From Aliiglaciecola sp. LCG003 (GTDB taxonomy: Bacteria; Pseudomonadota; Gammaproteobacteria; Enterobacterales; Alteromonadaceae): DNA of 64,000 bases. Every line of letters starts with the position of its first letter. Positions within the stretch are counted from its first letter, which is position 1. Shown in pieces: positions 26,714 to 36,196 of this stretch. The DNA is taken from positions 4,340,001 to 4,404,000 of the forward strand of contig NZ_CP128185.1 of NCBI RefSeq assembly GCF_030316135.1, written 5' to 3'. The notes below the pieces were generated by a model, which saw only the letters and a program-made list of their open reading frames with translations, did not search any database and was not told the origin of the DNA. The position numbers and the translations under genes were made by a program.

Positions 26714-28039
26714 TTAAATCATCGTTCTTGGATCGAGTAATTCAGTTAGTTGCTGCTCACTCAAATCCGTCATCTCTTTGGCAACATCCAGTATTGGCCG
26801 CCCTTGTTTATAGGCGCAAGTGGCAATCTCTGCCCCCTTGTCATAGCCCACGATACTGTTTAATGCGGTGACTAAGATGGGGTTACGTGATACTGCCTGC
26901 TCTAGTTTGTTGCGATTGAATTGCATGTCATGGATGGCTTTGTCAGCTAAAGCAGTGCAACTCCCGGCTAGTATCTCGATACTTTGCAGCAAATTATAGG
27001 CGATGACAGGTAACATGGTATTGAGCTGAAAATTACCGGATTGTCCGGCTATGCTAATAGTGGCATCGTTACCCATCACTTGGGCACATGCCATAGCGGT
27101 AGCCTCAGGTATGACCGGATTCACCTTACCAGGCATAATACTGCTGCCCGCTTGTAATTTGGTCAGGACTATTTCGCCTAGCCCGCTATTGGGACCACTG
27201 TTCATCCAACGTAAATCATTGCTGATTTTCATTAAACTTACTGCGAGAGTTTTCAATTGGCCACTTAATTCTACTGCCGCATCCTGCGAGCTGATCGCGG
27301 CAAAGAAATTCACTGCTGGGGTAAAGGGCAATCCCGTTTGTTTGGATAAATGGGAGCAGACTTTTTGTGAAAATTCCACATGGGTATTAATACCTGTACC
27401 TACTGCCGTGCCGCCTACCGCCAATTGGCAAACTCGCGGCAGGGTTTCAGATATACGAGATATACCAGCACGAAGCTGCGCCGACCATCCACCTAGCTCT
27501 TGTGCCACCGAAATGGGCATAGCGTCCATCAAATGGGTGCGCCCGGTTTTTACCAGCGTCGCATACTCTACCGCTTTATGGTCGATGACGTCGACTAAAT
27601 GAGTCACTGTCGGCAATAGTTGATTAGACAAGGTCTTGACTGCGCTGATGTGGATACAACTGGGAATGATGTCATTGGAGCTTTGCCCCATGTTGACGTG
27701 ATCGTTGGGGTGAACTGGTTGGCCTAGGTCGCAGCTAGCAAGCTGGGCGATCACCTCATTCGCATTCATATTAGTACTGGTGCCTGAGCCCGTTTGAAAA
27801 ACGTCTATGGGAAATTGCTGATCAAATTCGCCACCTGCAATACGCTCAGCGGCTGCAATAATACTGTTGGCAATCTTATCATCCAACAGGCCTAAGGCTT
27901 TATTAGCTTTTGCGCAGGCAGATTTAACCTCGCCTAAGGCATGAATAAAAGCAACTGGCATGGTCAAATTGCTAATCTTAAAATTATCTAGCGCATTTTG
28001 AGTTTGTTTGGCGAATAAGTTGTCTTGCGGACTTGCCAT
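26714..28039 (-). CDS. fumC: Class II fumarate hydratase
   Basis: 441 aa, somewhat shorter than the usual 460-470. The superfamily signature GSSIMPGKVNPV is intact, as are TGSGTSTNMNANEV and GRTHLMDAMP-type active-site regions. It reversibly hydrates fumarate to L-malate in the TCA cycle without an iron-sulfur cluster. ATG 28039 follows GGAGAA. It lies 40 bp downstream of the hybrid kinase gene on the same strand, but no functional link is evident. Confidence 0.93.
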   Translation of the reverse strand: MASPQDNLFAKQTQNALDNFKISNLTMPVAFIHALGEVKSACAKANKALGLLDDKIANSIIAAAERIAGGEFDQQFPIDVFQTGSGTSTNMNANEVIAQLASCDLGQPVHPNDHVNMGQSSNDIIPSCIHISAVKTLSNQLLPTVTHLVDVIDHKAVEYATLVKTGRTHLMDAMPISVAQELGGWSAQLRAGISRISETLPRVCQLAVGGTAVGTGINTHVEFSQKVCSHLSKQTGLPFTPAVNFFAAISSQDAAVELSGQLKTLAVSLMKISNDLRWMNSGPNSGLGEIVLTKLQAGSSIMPGKVNPVIPEATAMACAQVMGNDATISIAGQSGNFQLNTMLPVIAYNLLQSIEILAGSCTALADKAIHDMQFNRNKLEQAVSRNPILVTALNSIVGYDKGAEIATCAYKQGRPILDVAKEMTDLSEQQLTELLDPRTMI

Positions 28040-28080
28040 AGTGTTCTCCTGTCAGTCTAAGCAATACTATACCTGCAAAA

Positions 28081-30693
28081 TTAGTCGGCTGCGCGAGCCA
28101 TATCACTAAACATTTTACTCATCAATACGTTAACCGATGGAATATTATTTTGCTGCAGCGCATCTTCAATTTCTTCGGCCAAATCACTAATATGATCGAA
28201 TCCGTAACTCCCCGCTGAGCCTTTTAATTTGTGCAGCAATTCTTTAAGTATGGGCCAATTCTGTTCCGACAACGCGGCGCGAAACTGAATGATTTTATCT
28301 TCAAAACTGGCAGTATACTGCTGGGTTAACTTCGCATAACCCTCTCCTACTGGAGCATCTCCAACCATCCCATGGGGTTGGACGTCAATAACCATGAATT
28401 GTTCTAACAATTTATAAAAACGCTCACTATTGATCGGTTTAGCAAAATGCGCTGTCGCTCCCACCTCCTCCACTTGTTTAATACTTTCATTATCCACATT
28501 GGCGGTCAGCATAATGATTGGCTTAGTGAATCCTTGCTCGAGTAATTTTCCGGTAGCTTGCAATCCATCCATGTCTGGCATTTGCATGTCCATCAAAATT
28601 AAATCAAATTGCTCTTTACCGGCCAACTCCAAGGCTGCTTTACCGCCTTCTGCTAAGCTAAAATGTGCACCGGTTTTAGCCAGTAAATAGGCAACTAACA
28701 GGCGATTGTCTTCGTTGTCATCAACAACTAAGATACGGCCGTTTATCTGCGGCACGGCCAAATCATGACTGTGCTGATGCTGGGCAATCCAATCTACCTG
28801 CTGCTCGCAGGTCAGCATCCGCTCATCTTGGGCCGGCGTCCAAGGCAAGTACACCGCAAATTGACTACCTATGCCTTCCTGACTCGTCACCTTGATATGG
28901 CCGCCCATCATTTCAATTAACTGTTTGCTGATGTGCAAACCTAATCCTGTGCCACCGTACTTACGATTTATTGCCTGATTGCCCTGTGAAAAAGCGGTAA
29001 ACAAACGCAATTGCTGCTCTTCACTCATTCCCAACCCAGTGTCAGATACCACAAAGATAAACCGACCTTTGCTATTATCTAAGTAGACCTGCAGATCCAC
29101 TCGGCCCTGTGCGGTGAATTTAATCGCGTTGTTACACAGGTTCAGCAAAATCTGTTTCAACCGTGTACCGTCTATATTGCAATATTGGGGAAGTGGGTAG
29201 TGCAGTTGTAAGCCAAACTGCAAGTTCTTTTCTTCAGCAAACCCACGCATGTATGAACAGACTTCGTTGAGTAAACTAACCAAGCACACATCGGCTCTAT
29301 CTAACTGAATCTTCCCTGCTTCGATCTTGGATAAGTCCAGCACATCATTGACAATATTGAGTAAATAATGGCCACTATGATTGATTGCTAGGGTGGCCTG
29401 GTGTATCTGTTGTTGACTGGCATGTTGGTCACTCAGCATTTCTGAATAACCAATAATAGAGTTGAGTGGGGTACGTATCTCATGACTGACATTGGCTAAA
29501 AAGCGGTTTTTGGCTTCATTGGCAGAAGCGGCCAATTGCTGTTCTTTTTGGATAATCTCTATTTGATATTTGGCTTTATTGGTTTGGCGTATTTCTTCTG
29601 CTTGATCTTTGATTTTCTGCTCTCGAATCATCACCGCATGTTGCATAGCCGCAAATTCATGGGCCAGTTCACCCAATTCACTCTTCCCCGATATTTCAAT
29701 CGTTTCACTGTATTGGCCACTTGCTACCCGCTTAGCAGCATCAAGCAAACGCCCGACTGGCCGGGTGATACTCCGTGCGATGTAATACGAGCCAAGCACT
29801 GCTAACAGCACACCAACTAAGAAAAAGGGTAGTAACTCAAGCATAAACTCCCGTAATGTCTTTAACCACACTTGAATTGAGTCTTGTAGTACCACCACAA
29901 ATTGATGCTGTTCATCTTCAAATAACACGAAAGGTAGCAGCACGGTTTCTCTGGCATCGACGGTTTGGAATTCAATTGGTCTACGTTGGTCCGGCAGCAT
30001 TAAACTGGTTTGCTGGATTTTCTCAACCATCATAGGATCATTTTGCGCCGAGGACAGCGGCACTACGCTGGTGTCGCCAGTCACTACTGCGAGATTTATA
30101 TCCAAAGAAATCAGGGTCTTGATCCGTGCTAACAAGCTTAGATTCAGCTTTTTACCCATGATCAACCAACCAATAATACCGGGGGCACGAATAGGCTCAG
30201 CGGAGACCAAATAGGGCTCATTTGCCACCATAGCGATCCATGCTCGCTGCTGCTGGGATTGACTTAGTCGCCGTCCTAGTGCTTGGGCTATATCATCGTC
30301 TTGGCCACCGTATTGGGTAATCAACATGAAGTCCTTGTCGAGCACTAAGGCAATATCAGCTTCAATTCGATTACCAAAATTGAACAAGACTGTACGGATT
30401 GATTCGGTATCCTCTGCTGTTCCTATTGCGCTGCGGAGCGCCCAATCTTTAGAGATGGTTTCAACGTTCACATCTAACTGCGATTTAGCATTGGCAATTT
30501 CATTAAGAAATACGTTGCGGCCGACATTTAAGCGCGATAAGAACTGCCTTTCTGCCTGATTGTAAGCAGCGTTGTAGACACTCACCAGAGTAAGGGTGAA
30601 AACTAATGAGAATAAACTGACCACCAACACAAAAATCTTAATTTGCAGTGGTGTCCAGATAAGCGCTTTACCTTTACGTAAATGAGATTTCAA
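28081..30693 (-). CDS. Hybrid sensor histidine kinase (BarA-like layout)
   Basis: 870 aa. Order: N-terminal membrane helix (about 17-37), a large periplasmic sensor, a second helix (about 288-308), HAMP (SITRPVGRLLDAAKRVASGQ), HisKA with the phospho-acceptor in NVSHEIRTPLN, HATPase_c (NLCNNAIKFT, DTGLGMS, GGTGLGLHIS), a receiver domain (VVDDNEDNR, DMQMPDMDG, K in FAKPI) and a C-terminal HPt (HKLKGSAGSYG). So it can run a four-step phosphorelay, as BarA does. No response regulator gene is adjacent. ATG start; ligand unknown. Confidence 0.93.
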   Translation of the reverse strand: MKSHLRKGKALIWTPLQIKIFVLVVSLFSLVFTLTLVSVYNAAYNQAERQFLSRLNVGRNVFLNEIANAKSQLDVNVETISKDWALRSAIGTAEDTESIRTVLFNFGNRIEADIALVLDKDFMLITQYGGQDDDIAQALGRRLSQSQQQRAWIAMVANEPYLVSAEPIRAPGIIGWLIMGKKLNLSLLARIKTLISLDINLAVVTGDTSVVPLSSAQNDPMMVEKIQQTSLMLPDQRRPIEFQTVDARETVLLPFVLFEDEQHQFVVVLQDSIQVWLKTLREFMLELLPFFLVGVLLAVLGSYYIARSITRPVGRLLDAAKRVASGQYSETIEISGKSELGELAHEFAAMQHAVMIREQKIKDQAEEIRQTNKAKYQIEIIQKEQQLAASANEAKNRFLANVSHEIRTPLNSIIGYSEMLSDQHASQQQIHQATLAINHSGHYLLNIVNDVLDLSKIEAGKIQLDRADVCLVSLLNEVCSYMRGFAEEKNLQFGLQLHYPLPQYCNIDGTRLKQILLNLCNNAIKFTAQGRVDLQVYLDNSKGRFIFVVSDTGLGMSEEQQLRLFTAFSQGNQAINRKYGGTGLGLHISKQLIEMMGGHIKVTSQEGIGSQFAVYLPWTPAQDERMLTCEQQVDWIAQHQHSHDLAVPQINGRILVVDDNEDNRLLVAYLLAKTGAHFSLAEGGKAALELAGKEQFDLILMDMQMPDMDGLQATGKLLEQGFTKPIIMLTANVDNESIKQVEEVGATAHFAKPINSERFYKLLEQFMVIDVQPHGMVGDAPVGEGYAKLTQQYTASFEDKIIQFRAALSEQNWPILKELLHKLKGSAGSYGFDHISDLAEEIEDALQQNNIPSVNVLMSKMFSDMARAAD

Positions 30694-31048
30694 ATTCTAT
30701 TCCTAAAATCACCAGATAAATGTCAAATGCAGGCGGCTTTGCGTTGAGCCCAGTTGTGAATATGACCTGCAGGAGTAACTTGGTATTTCATGAACCGCCC
30801 ACTCAACCCTATGCAAGAGTGCCAATAATTGGCGTAGAGGGTCAAAATTGTCAGTAATTTTAACAAATCCCCTATATAAGCCCTTTTTCACTTTAGGTTA
30901 TGCTAATGATTATTAATGAAAAATTTAAAATGGCCCAATTTATGCTGTATATAATTAAACCAAGTAGCCTATCTTATTAATAGCTTTGTGTAAGCCCCTT
31001 TAACGAGTATAGGTGAGTGAGATTGTCCTTGTAGTAAAAGGTGAAGTT
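30694..31048. other. Divergent promoter region
   Basis: About 355 bp between the kinase (minus) and the first small protein gene (plus). AT-rich, with no hairpin or operator that I can name. Confidence 0.4.
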
Positions 31049-31228
31049 ATGTCTTGTTTAACCCGTAAATTGCAGCAAAATATTACTCAGTATCTTAAAA
31101 AACGCCATGATCTGCTGGCTGAAAAGTCTATTGATAATGTCCGTTATGAATTAGTCAATGTTGGCATTTGTCCATCCCATGTGACTGAGGATCAAATGCG
31201 AGACATCTTGCGCGTTGCCCAAAAATAA
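31049..31228 (+). CDS. Small conserved protein A of a twin pair (59 aa)
   Basis: I start at ATG 31049 (MSCLTRKL), preceded by AAAGGTGAAG, not at the upstream ATG. The protein MSCLTRKLQQNITQYLKKRH... ends with a conserved GICPSHVTEDQM motif. It shares the whole frame with the gene at 31535 (MSCLTRKL-N-T-YLK; N-GICPSS-TEDQ). No known family. Paralogous twins suggest a local duplication. Confidence 0.7.
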   Translation: MSCLTRKLQQNITQYLKKRHDLLAEKSIDNVRYELVNVGICPSHVTEDQMRDILRVAQK

Positions 31229-31534
31229 ATAGGGCTGATATCTTCCAAACTACTGGCTCGGTAATAAAAATCTAGCGGCTAGCTAATGATTGGCGTCGGA
31301 AATAATCGAAATGATACAGCGTCTAGACTCTGTAATTTTCACTTGCCAAACTGCGCATTTTTTACACACCACAAACACCCCCCTAACAGCCAAAACCATT
31401 AACCAATTGAAATATAAGTAAAATGTCAGTTGGTTCAAATTATGCTGAAGAGTAAATAGGTTTAATCGAATTCGCATGGTGCATTTTTATCAGCAGTAGT
31501 GCGATTCACCGACAGGAATAATGAAGAGGCGAGC
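31229..31534. other. Gap between the twin small genes
   Basis: 306 bp. It holds the promoter and leader of the second twin. I see no homology with the upstream region of the first twin, so only the coding part appears to be retained. Confidence 0.4.
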
Positions 31535-31711
31535 ATGTCTTGTTTAACACGCAAATTACACTACAACTTAACCCGTTATTTAAAGCGTAATAACCAATTA
31601 GTTTCAAGCAAAGAACCGGCAGAAGTCAGAGCTTTATTGATCAATATCGGCATCTGCCCTTCTTCAATTACAGAAGATCAGGTTGAATCAATCATTAAAG
31701 ACGTCAGTTGA
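31535..31711 (+). CDS. Small conserved protein B of a twin pair (58 aa)
   Basis: ATG 31535 follows GAAGAGGCG. The product MSCLTRKLHYNLTRYLKRNN... GICPSSITEDQVESIIK is a clear paralogue of the preceding small protein. Both have two cysteines at equal positions (residue 3 and the GICPS cysteine). A single helical domain is likely; function unknown. It is convergent with the HD-GYP gene. Confidence 0.7.
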   Translation: MSCLTRKLHYNLTRYLKRNNQLVSSKEPAEVRALLINIGICPSSITEDQVESIIKDVS

Positions 31712-31720
31712 TTAGCAACA

Positions 31721-32932
31721 CTAGATGGCAATGCGTTCATTGAAAAAGCGATTAAAATCTAGGCCAAATTCACTCGCGGTTGCGCCTTTTTCTATTTTCA
31801 ACTGACTGTTTTTCAGATCAATATTTTTTATAGGAAGGTAAGTTTCATTGCGAGCCGAGTAAAATACCTTAACAATCGGACTCAATGGCAGATCTTCATT
31901 TTGATGCACAACCATACCGATTTGGCCATTGGTTAACTTCACCAAGCTCCCAGCAGAATAGACGCCCACACACTTAACGAATTTTTGGACCAAATCACGG
32001 TCGTATAAATCAGGCGAATCGCTCAATAGAATTTTTAGTGCTTTTTGCGAGGGCATACCGGCTTTGTATACCCGATCAGCGGTGATAGCATCATAAGTAT
32101 CTGTAATTGCGATCATACGGCCATATTGACTGATTTCATCACCTCGTAAACCTTCAGGGTAGCCGTACCCATCTAAACGCTCATGATGCTCAGCCATAGT
32201 GCGGATTATATGTTCAGGTAACCCCATTTCTTCTAGTGTCTGGATCCCGTAATAAACATGATCTCGCATAATGTTCATTTCAGGCTCAGTTAATTTACCC
32301 GGCTTATGTAAGATCTCATCCGGAACTCTAATTTTTCCAATATCGTGTAAGAAACCCGCTAATGCTAGTTCCTGTACTTCAACAGCGTCCATTTCTAAAT
32401 ATTTAGCAAAATTAGCCAGTAAAATCGCCACGTTAAGAGAATGCTCAAAGAGGTAGGTATCTTTTTCGCGGATCTTGGTTAGGCACATTAGCGCATTGGG
32501 ATTGCGGTCCATAGAGCCAACTAACTCTTCTGTGAATTCTTCTGGCAGTTTCAGATCAATCGGCAAACCTTTGGCCACAGCGTTGAGCATACGCCGTTGA
32601 ACGGCCTTACCTTTTTCATGCAGCTTTTTAGCTGTGGTGATTTCCGAATCAAAACTAACATGCTGCTGTTCTGGTTGCTGCGGGGCCTGCTGTGCTTCTA
32701 TTGGATCGGCTGCACTGGCAATGTCTGCTTCATCTACTTCGCTTGGATCTGCTGTGAATGCTTTGTCAGTATCCACTAGTAGTCTCAATATTCCCTGCTT
32801 GCGCAACTGAGATACTATCGCTCTTTTAGTGACCTTTCCCTGACTTTTTATTTTCAAGTTACCACGTTGTTCAACTATGCCTTGAACATACATCCCTGGT
32901 TTTAATTCATCAATGGAAATTTCTTTAATCAC
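31721..32932 (-). CDS. HD-GYP domain protein with DUF3391 N-terminus (c-di-GMP phosphodiesterase)
   Basis: 403 aa. An N-terminal DUF3391 region (ISIDELKPGMYVQGIVEQ) is followed by a linker with A/Q/P-rich residues and the HD-GYP domain: FLHDIGKIRVP (HD), HHERLDGYGYPEGLRGDEI (HHExxDGxGYP). HD-GYP enzymes hydrolyse cyclic di-GMP, so it likely lowers this messenger and affects motility or matrix. It is not near a GGDEF gene. ATG 32932 is a standard start. Confidence 0.93.
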   Translation of the reverse strand: MIKEISIDELKPGMYVQGIVEQRGNLKIKSQGKVTKRAIVSQLRKQGILRLLVDTDKAFTADPSEVDEADIASAADPIEAQQAPQQPEQQHVSFDSEITTAKKLHEKGKAVQRRMLNAVAKGLPIDLKLPEEFTEELVGSMDRNPNALMCLTKIREKDTYLFEHSLNVAILLANFAKYLEMDAVEVQELALAGFLHDIGKIRVPDEILHKPGKLTEPEMNIMRDHVYYGIQTLEEMGLPEHIIRTMAEHHERLDGYGYPEGLRGDEISQYGRMIAITDTYDAITADRVYKAGMPSQKALKILLSDSPDLYDRDLVQKFVKCVGVYSAGSLVKLTNGQIGMVVHQNEDLPLSPIVKVFYSARNETYLPIKNIDLKNSQLKIEKGATASEFGLDFNRFFNERIAI

Positions 32933-33036
32933 GTAAACCTAAACACTTTTGTTGTTTCGACAGTTAAAAATAAACTATCGCTGTGTGTGACACAAGTTTA
33001 TAAATAAACAATTGGTTGATTTATAGACACCTTTTA

Positions 33037-33384
33037 CTAGTACTTTAGTTTAATCAGTAAGTCACCCAGCTCAGGCCGCCATTGAAAAATAGCTAATTTC
33101 ACGCGGTGATTAAGTACCGCCACCTCTTCTTGCTGCAATAGCGCTTTTTGTTGTTCGCCAATTTCGCTGCCAACAGGAAAAGCAATTTGTCCTGTTGAGC
33201 GCAGTACTCGATACCAAGGAACCTGCATATCATCTGGGGCATAGCCAAGGGCTTTGCCCACTAGACGCGCTCGGCCCGGCAACCCTGCCAAGTCAGCCAC
33301 TTGACCGTAACTAGCCACCTTTCCGGCAGGAATAGCTTGCACCGTATGCCAGATTTTTTGGTAGTAACTTACACTAGCGGCCAT
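33037..33384 (-). CDS. Alkyltransferase-like protein (ATL, MGMT fold)
   Basis: 115 aa with the MGMT fold, IPAGKVASYGQVADLAGLPG and a VPWYRVL motif where active MGMT has PCHRV. The cysteine is replaced by tryptophan, so it cannot transfer alkyl groups to itself; ATL proteins (YbaZ-like) instead flag O6-alkylguanine for nucleotide excision repair. ATG 33384 lies 6 bp downstream of the Wzz-fusion stop, so it may be co-transcribed. Confidence 0.85.
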   Translation of the reverse strand: MAASVSYYQKIWHTVQAIPAGKVASYGQVADLAGLPGRARLVGKALGYAPDDMQVPWYRVLRSTGQIAFPVGSEIGEQQKALLQQEEVAVLNHRVKLAIFQWRPELGDLLIKLKY

Positions 33385-33390
33385 GAGCGT

Positions 33391-35379
33391 TTAGACCAGT
33401 GAATATTGCAGTTCAAGTTGATCGATGTCTTTTGGTTCGCCACGGCGATTTACCTGGCGGTACAAGCCTAATTCGGCTGGACTTACATACCCCGCAACCT
33501 GCTCTAAGTCATTCAACCTTGCGCCTTGTGAGACTAAAAATGTCAAATAGGTATGCCGTAAGGCTGCCATTGAAAACTGCTCTGGGTAAGCTAAGCCCGC
33601 ATCATGCGCCATATTGATCATCATCTGATCTAGTTGTTGTACGTCGAGACGGCTACTTAATAGCACTTTTTCAGGCGGTTGATTAAGGCTCAAGCCTATC
33701 AGCAATTGCGCACAATCATCTTTCAACCTCAGGCTGCGAGGAAACTCACCGTTCACAAGCAAGGTGTTTGTTTGACTATCTACATCAGCTACTGTCAATG
33801 CCAGTAGCTCGTCTGTTCTGACGCCGCTAAGGAGTAGATGCAATACTATTTTTCCGTCTCTATTCGCTACTTTGTATAACTCTTTTACTTCGAAATCGCT
33901 AAGCAGTCTAGCGGCATTGGCTGCCTCAGCCTGGCCTAACTGTAAGGGTGTATTTTGCTGTTCAAGCATCGCCATCTGTTGTTGCTCTAAAGCCTGCTGT
34001 GCGGCTTGCTGATTGAATGTTAAACCTGTAGGCGGCACGACCGTGTAGCTTGTCATAGTTGCCGCAGGCTGCTTGTGGCGATGAATAAAGCTAAATAGTA
34101 GCAATGCAAACAGGCTCATTAAAACGGCTGCGCCGCCAGCAATTGCCGTATCACGCCAATAGTGCGGAGCGATGGGGTAACTGGGAATAAAGGGCGCTTC
34201 CAACACATTGATTTTGGCTTGAAACGGCTTTTGCACTTCTTTTTCTACCAATTGATCTTTTAATTGTTGCGCCTGCTCTTCAAGCTGTTTGAGTGAGCGA
34301 GTTTGACGGCCATATTCTTCCAACTTCTGATTAAATAACTGCGCCTCACGCCCCAACTCATTTAGTTGTATTTCTAGCTGCTTTTGTTTGTCTTTCGAGG
34401 CCAATACGGTACGCTGTAAATCAGCTACAAACTTTTCCTGGCTCTCCGCCGATATTTCAATAAGGCGGTTTTGCAAGCTGTCTAGGTTACGTTTTTGATT
34501 GACAATAGCTGGGTCCAAATTCATATATTCCGGAGTATAACGTTGCGCCAACTGTGCGAGGGTAGCCTCTAGATCGCGGATCGCTTTTTTCACCTCATCC
34601 AAGCGATTTTTATCCACAGGATGAGTGACTTGTTCACCCTTGGCAATGCTCTGCTTCACACTATTGAGGGTTGAAGTAGATTCTGCGTGCTGAGATTCTG
34701 CCTGATCCAAAGCTGCACCCATGCTCTTAATTTTTGACAGAGCCCGGTTTTCATCTCTTTCCATCGAAATGATATTGTTATCTTCGCTGTATTGCTCCAC
34801 CAGCAATCTTTGTTCAATGATTTTCTCTTCAAGTGCGATCAGCTTTTGTTGCCCAAGTGAAATGTCTTGTTCGGTGTTATCTTCAGTTTCCTCTGCCAAT
34901 AAACTCAAATACAGCGCCAACCATTGTTCTAAAACCGGTTGTAAAACCTCTGCTTGCTCACCTGTTGCATACAGATTGATGATCCGGCTGCTTAGTTGCT
35001 CTTCAGTGAATAGCATCTGTGCCAGCATTTCAGGATTGAGATTAAGGCTGTATTCTTCATCGAGCTTTAGACTTAGCATTTCAAGAATGCGATAACTGGT
35101 AAGGCGCTTACTATTGAGGGTAATTTGCTCTTCAGGCACCGCGGTTTGTTCGTTGTTAAGCGCTTGGGCATAACTAAAGTGGATAATCGCCTGACTCTGA
35201 TAAATAGGTGCACGGGACCAAATCCAAATCATCGCCGTGACAAAAATCACTAGGAATGTCGCCGTGAGTACCCACCATTTCTGTTTTTGTAGCCTTTTCG
35301 CTTCCTGTGTGGCAATTTGATCTGAGCTACCCGCACCGTTTTGTGACGGGATCACTTCTACATTTTCACTAAAAGACAT
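33391..35379 (-). CDS. Wzz/GumC-type chain-length protein fused to a degenerate tyrosine-recombinase domain
   Basis: 662 aa. Residues 35-55 are the first membrane helix, 56-400 a periplasmic part with a long coiled coil (about 165-385), then PSYPIAPHYW and a second helix (about 410-432): the layout of a polysaccharide co-polymerase. In place of the usual cytosolic tyrosine kinase, residues about 490-642 resemble a site-specific recombinase: LLLSGVRTDELLALTVADVD (Arg521), AALRHTYLTFLVSQGA (Arg608-His609), and YVSPAELGLY (Tyr640). The histidine of HxxR is Ala605, and LGH is altered to AGY, so catalysis is doubtful. I read this from sequence similarity only. It might bind DNA or partners. Confidence 0.85.
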   Translation of the reverse strand: MSFSENVEVIPSQNGAGSSDQIATQEAKRLQKQKWWVLTATFLVIFVTAMIWIWSRAPIYQSQAIIHFSYAQALNNEQTAVPEEQITLNSKRLTSYRILEMLSLKLDEEYSLNLNPEMLAQMLFTEEQLSSRIINLYATGEQAEVLQPVLEQWLALYLSLLAEETEDNTEQDISLGQQKLIALEEKIIEQRLLVEQYSEDNNIISMERDENRALSKIKSMGAALDQAESQHAESTSTLNSVKQSIAKGEQVTHPVDKNRLDEVKKAIRDLEATLAQLAQRYTPEYMNLDPAIVNQKRNLDSLQNRLIEISAESQEKFVADLQRTVLASKDKQKQLEIQLNELGREAQLFNQKLEEYGRQTRSLKQLEEQAQQLKDQLVEKEVQKPFQAKINVLEAPFIPSYPIAPHYWRDTAIAGGAAVLMSLFALLLFSFIHRHKQPAATMTSYTVVPPTGLTFNQQAAQQALEQQQMAMLEQQNTPLQLGQAEAANAARLLSDFEVKELYKVANRDGKIVLHLLLSGVRTDELLALTVADVDSQTNTLLVNGEFPRSLRLKDDCAQLLIGLSLNQPPEKVLLSSRLDVQQLDQMMINMAHDAGLAYPEQFSMAALRHTYLTFLVSQGARLNDLEQVAGYVSPAELGLYRQVNRRGEPKDIDQLELQYSLV

Positions 35380-35561
35380 GCTTCTCTTCCATTCTAATAA
35401 CTGTGCGGTTTTGTCAGTGGCAACAGATAAACCAGAGTCTACGTTTATGCTAGATTATCAGTTATAGTAGCGTTGTGTGAATCAATTTGAGTCGAAACGT
35501 GCTTTGCCGCTGACAACTTCACCTTTGTTTAAACCGCCACTTCAAAAGCAACATCAAGTTC

Positions 35562-36161
35562 ATGAATAAACGACAATACTGCCAGCGTTGCCATTATCCA
35601 CAGCAGGTTTGCGTGTGCGACTCAATTCGTGCATTGGATTTGCCGGTTAAACTCATAATCTTGCAACATCCAGACGAAGCCAAACATGCTAAAAATACCG
35701 CAAGGTTGCTGAGGCTATGCTGTGAAAATAGCGAAATAATAATTGGTGAAAATAGCCAAGATTTTGTTCAATTGAAACGCCAGTGCATTGAGTTTCCTAA
35801 GCATCACTGGTTAATTTATCCCAATGCAAGCAGCCAACCCATTGAGAAGCAGCATCCATTGCCTGTGGCGTCATTACCGCAAAAATTGATTCTGATTGAT
35901 GCCACTTGGCGAAAGGCTTACAAGATGTGGCAGCTAAATCCGTGGTTGCAGTCCTTACCGAGCTGGCATTTTGACCAGCTACCAGAGAGCCGGTATGCCA
36001 TCCGCAAATCATCATTAAGCTATAGTTTATCAACCCTAGAAGCTACGGCCTATGCCTTGCAGCAGATGTATGCCATTGACACCTCGCCTTTGTATGATGC
36101 CCTAAATGCCATGCAGAATAACCGTCAACGCTATATTAGCGCTTATCATGATAAACCCTAA
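35562..36161 (+). CDS. DTW-domain protein, probable tRNA aminocarboxypropyltransferase (TapT/YfiP type)
   Basis: 199 aa. An N-terminal zinc-binding-like CQRCHYPQQVCVC, the conserved LQHPDEAKHAKNTARLL motif (usual HP-E--H--NT), IDATWRKAYKM (D-T-W region, here DATW) and YAIRKSSLSYSLSTLEA are all DTW-family marks. Members such as TapT (YfiP) add a 3-amino-3-carboxypropyl group to U47 of tRNAs. The gene stands alone on the plus strand. Assignment to the family is firm; the target nucleoside is inference. Confidence 0.85.
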   Translation: MNKRQYCQRCHYPQQVCVCDSIRALDLPVKLIILQHPDEAKHAKNTARLLRLCCENSEIIIGENSQDFVQLKRQCIEFPKHHWLIYPNASSQPIEKQHPLPVASLPQKLILIDATWRKAYKMWQLNPWLQSLPSWHFDQLPESRYAIRKSSLSYSLSTLEATAYALQQMYAIDTSPLYDALNAMQNNRQRYISAYHDKP

Positions 36162-36196
36162 TGAAACCGCAACGCCTAATGCGCAAAGTAACAACC

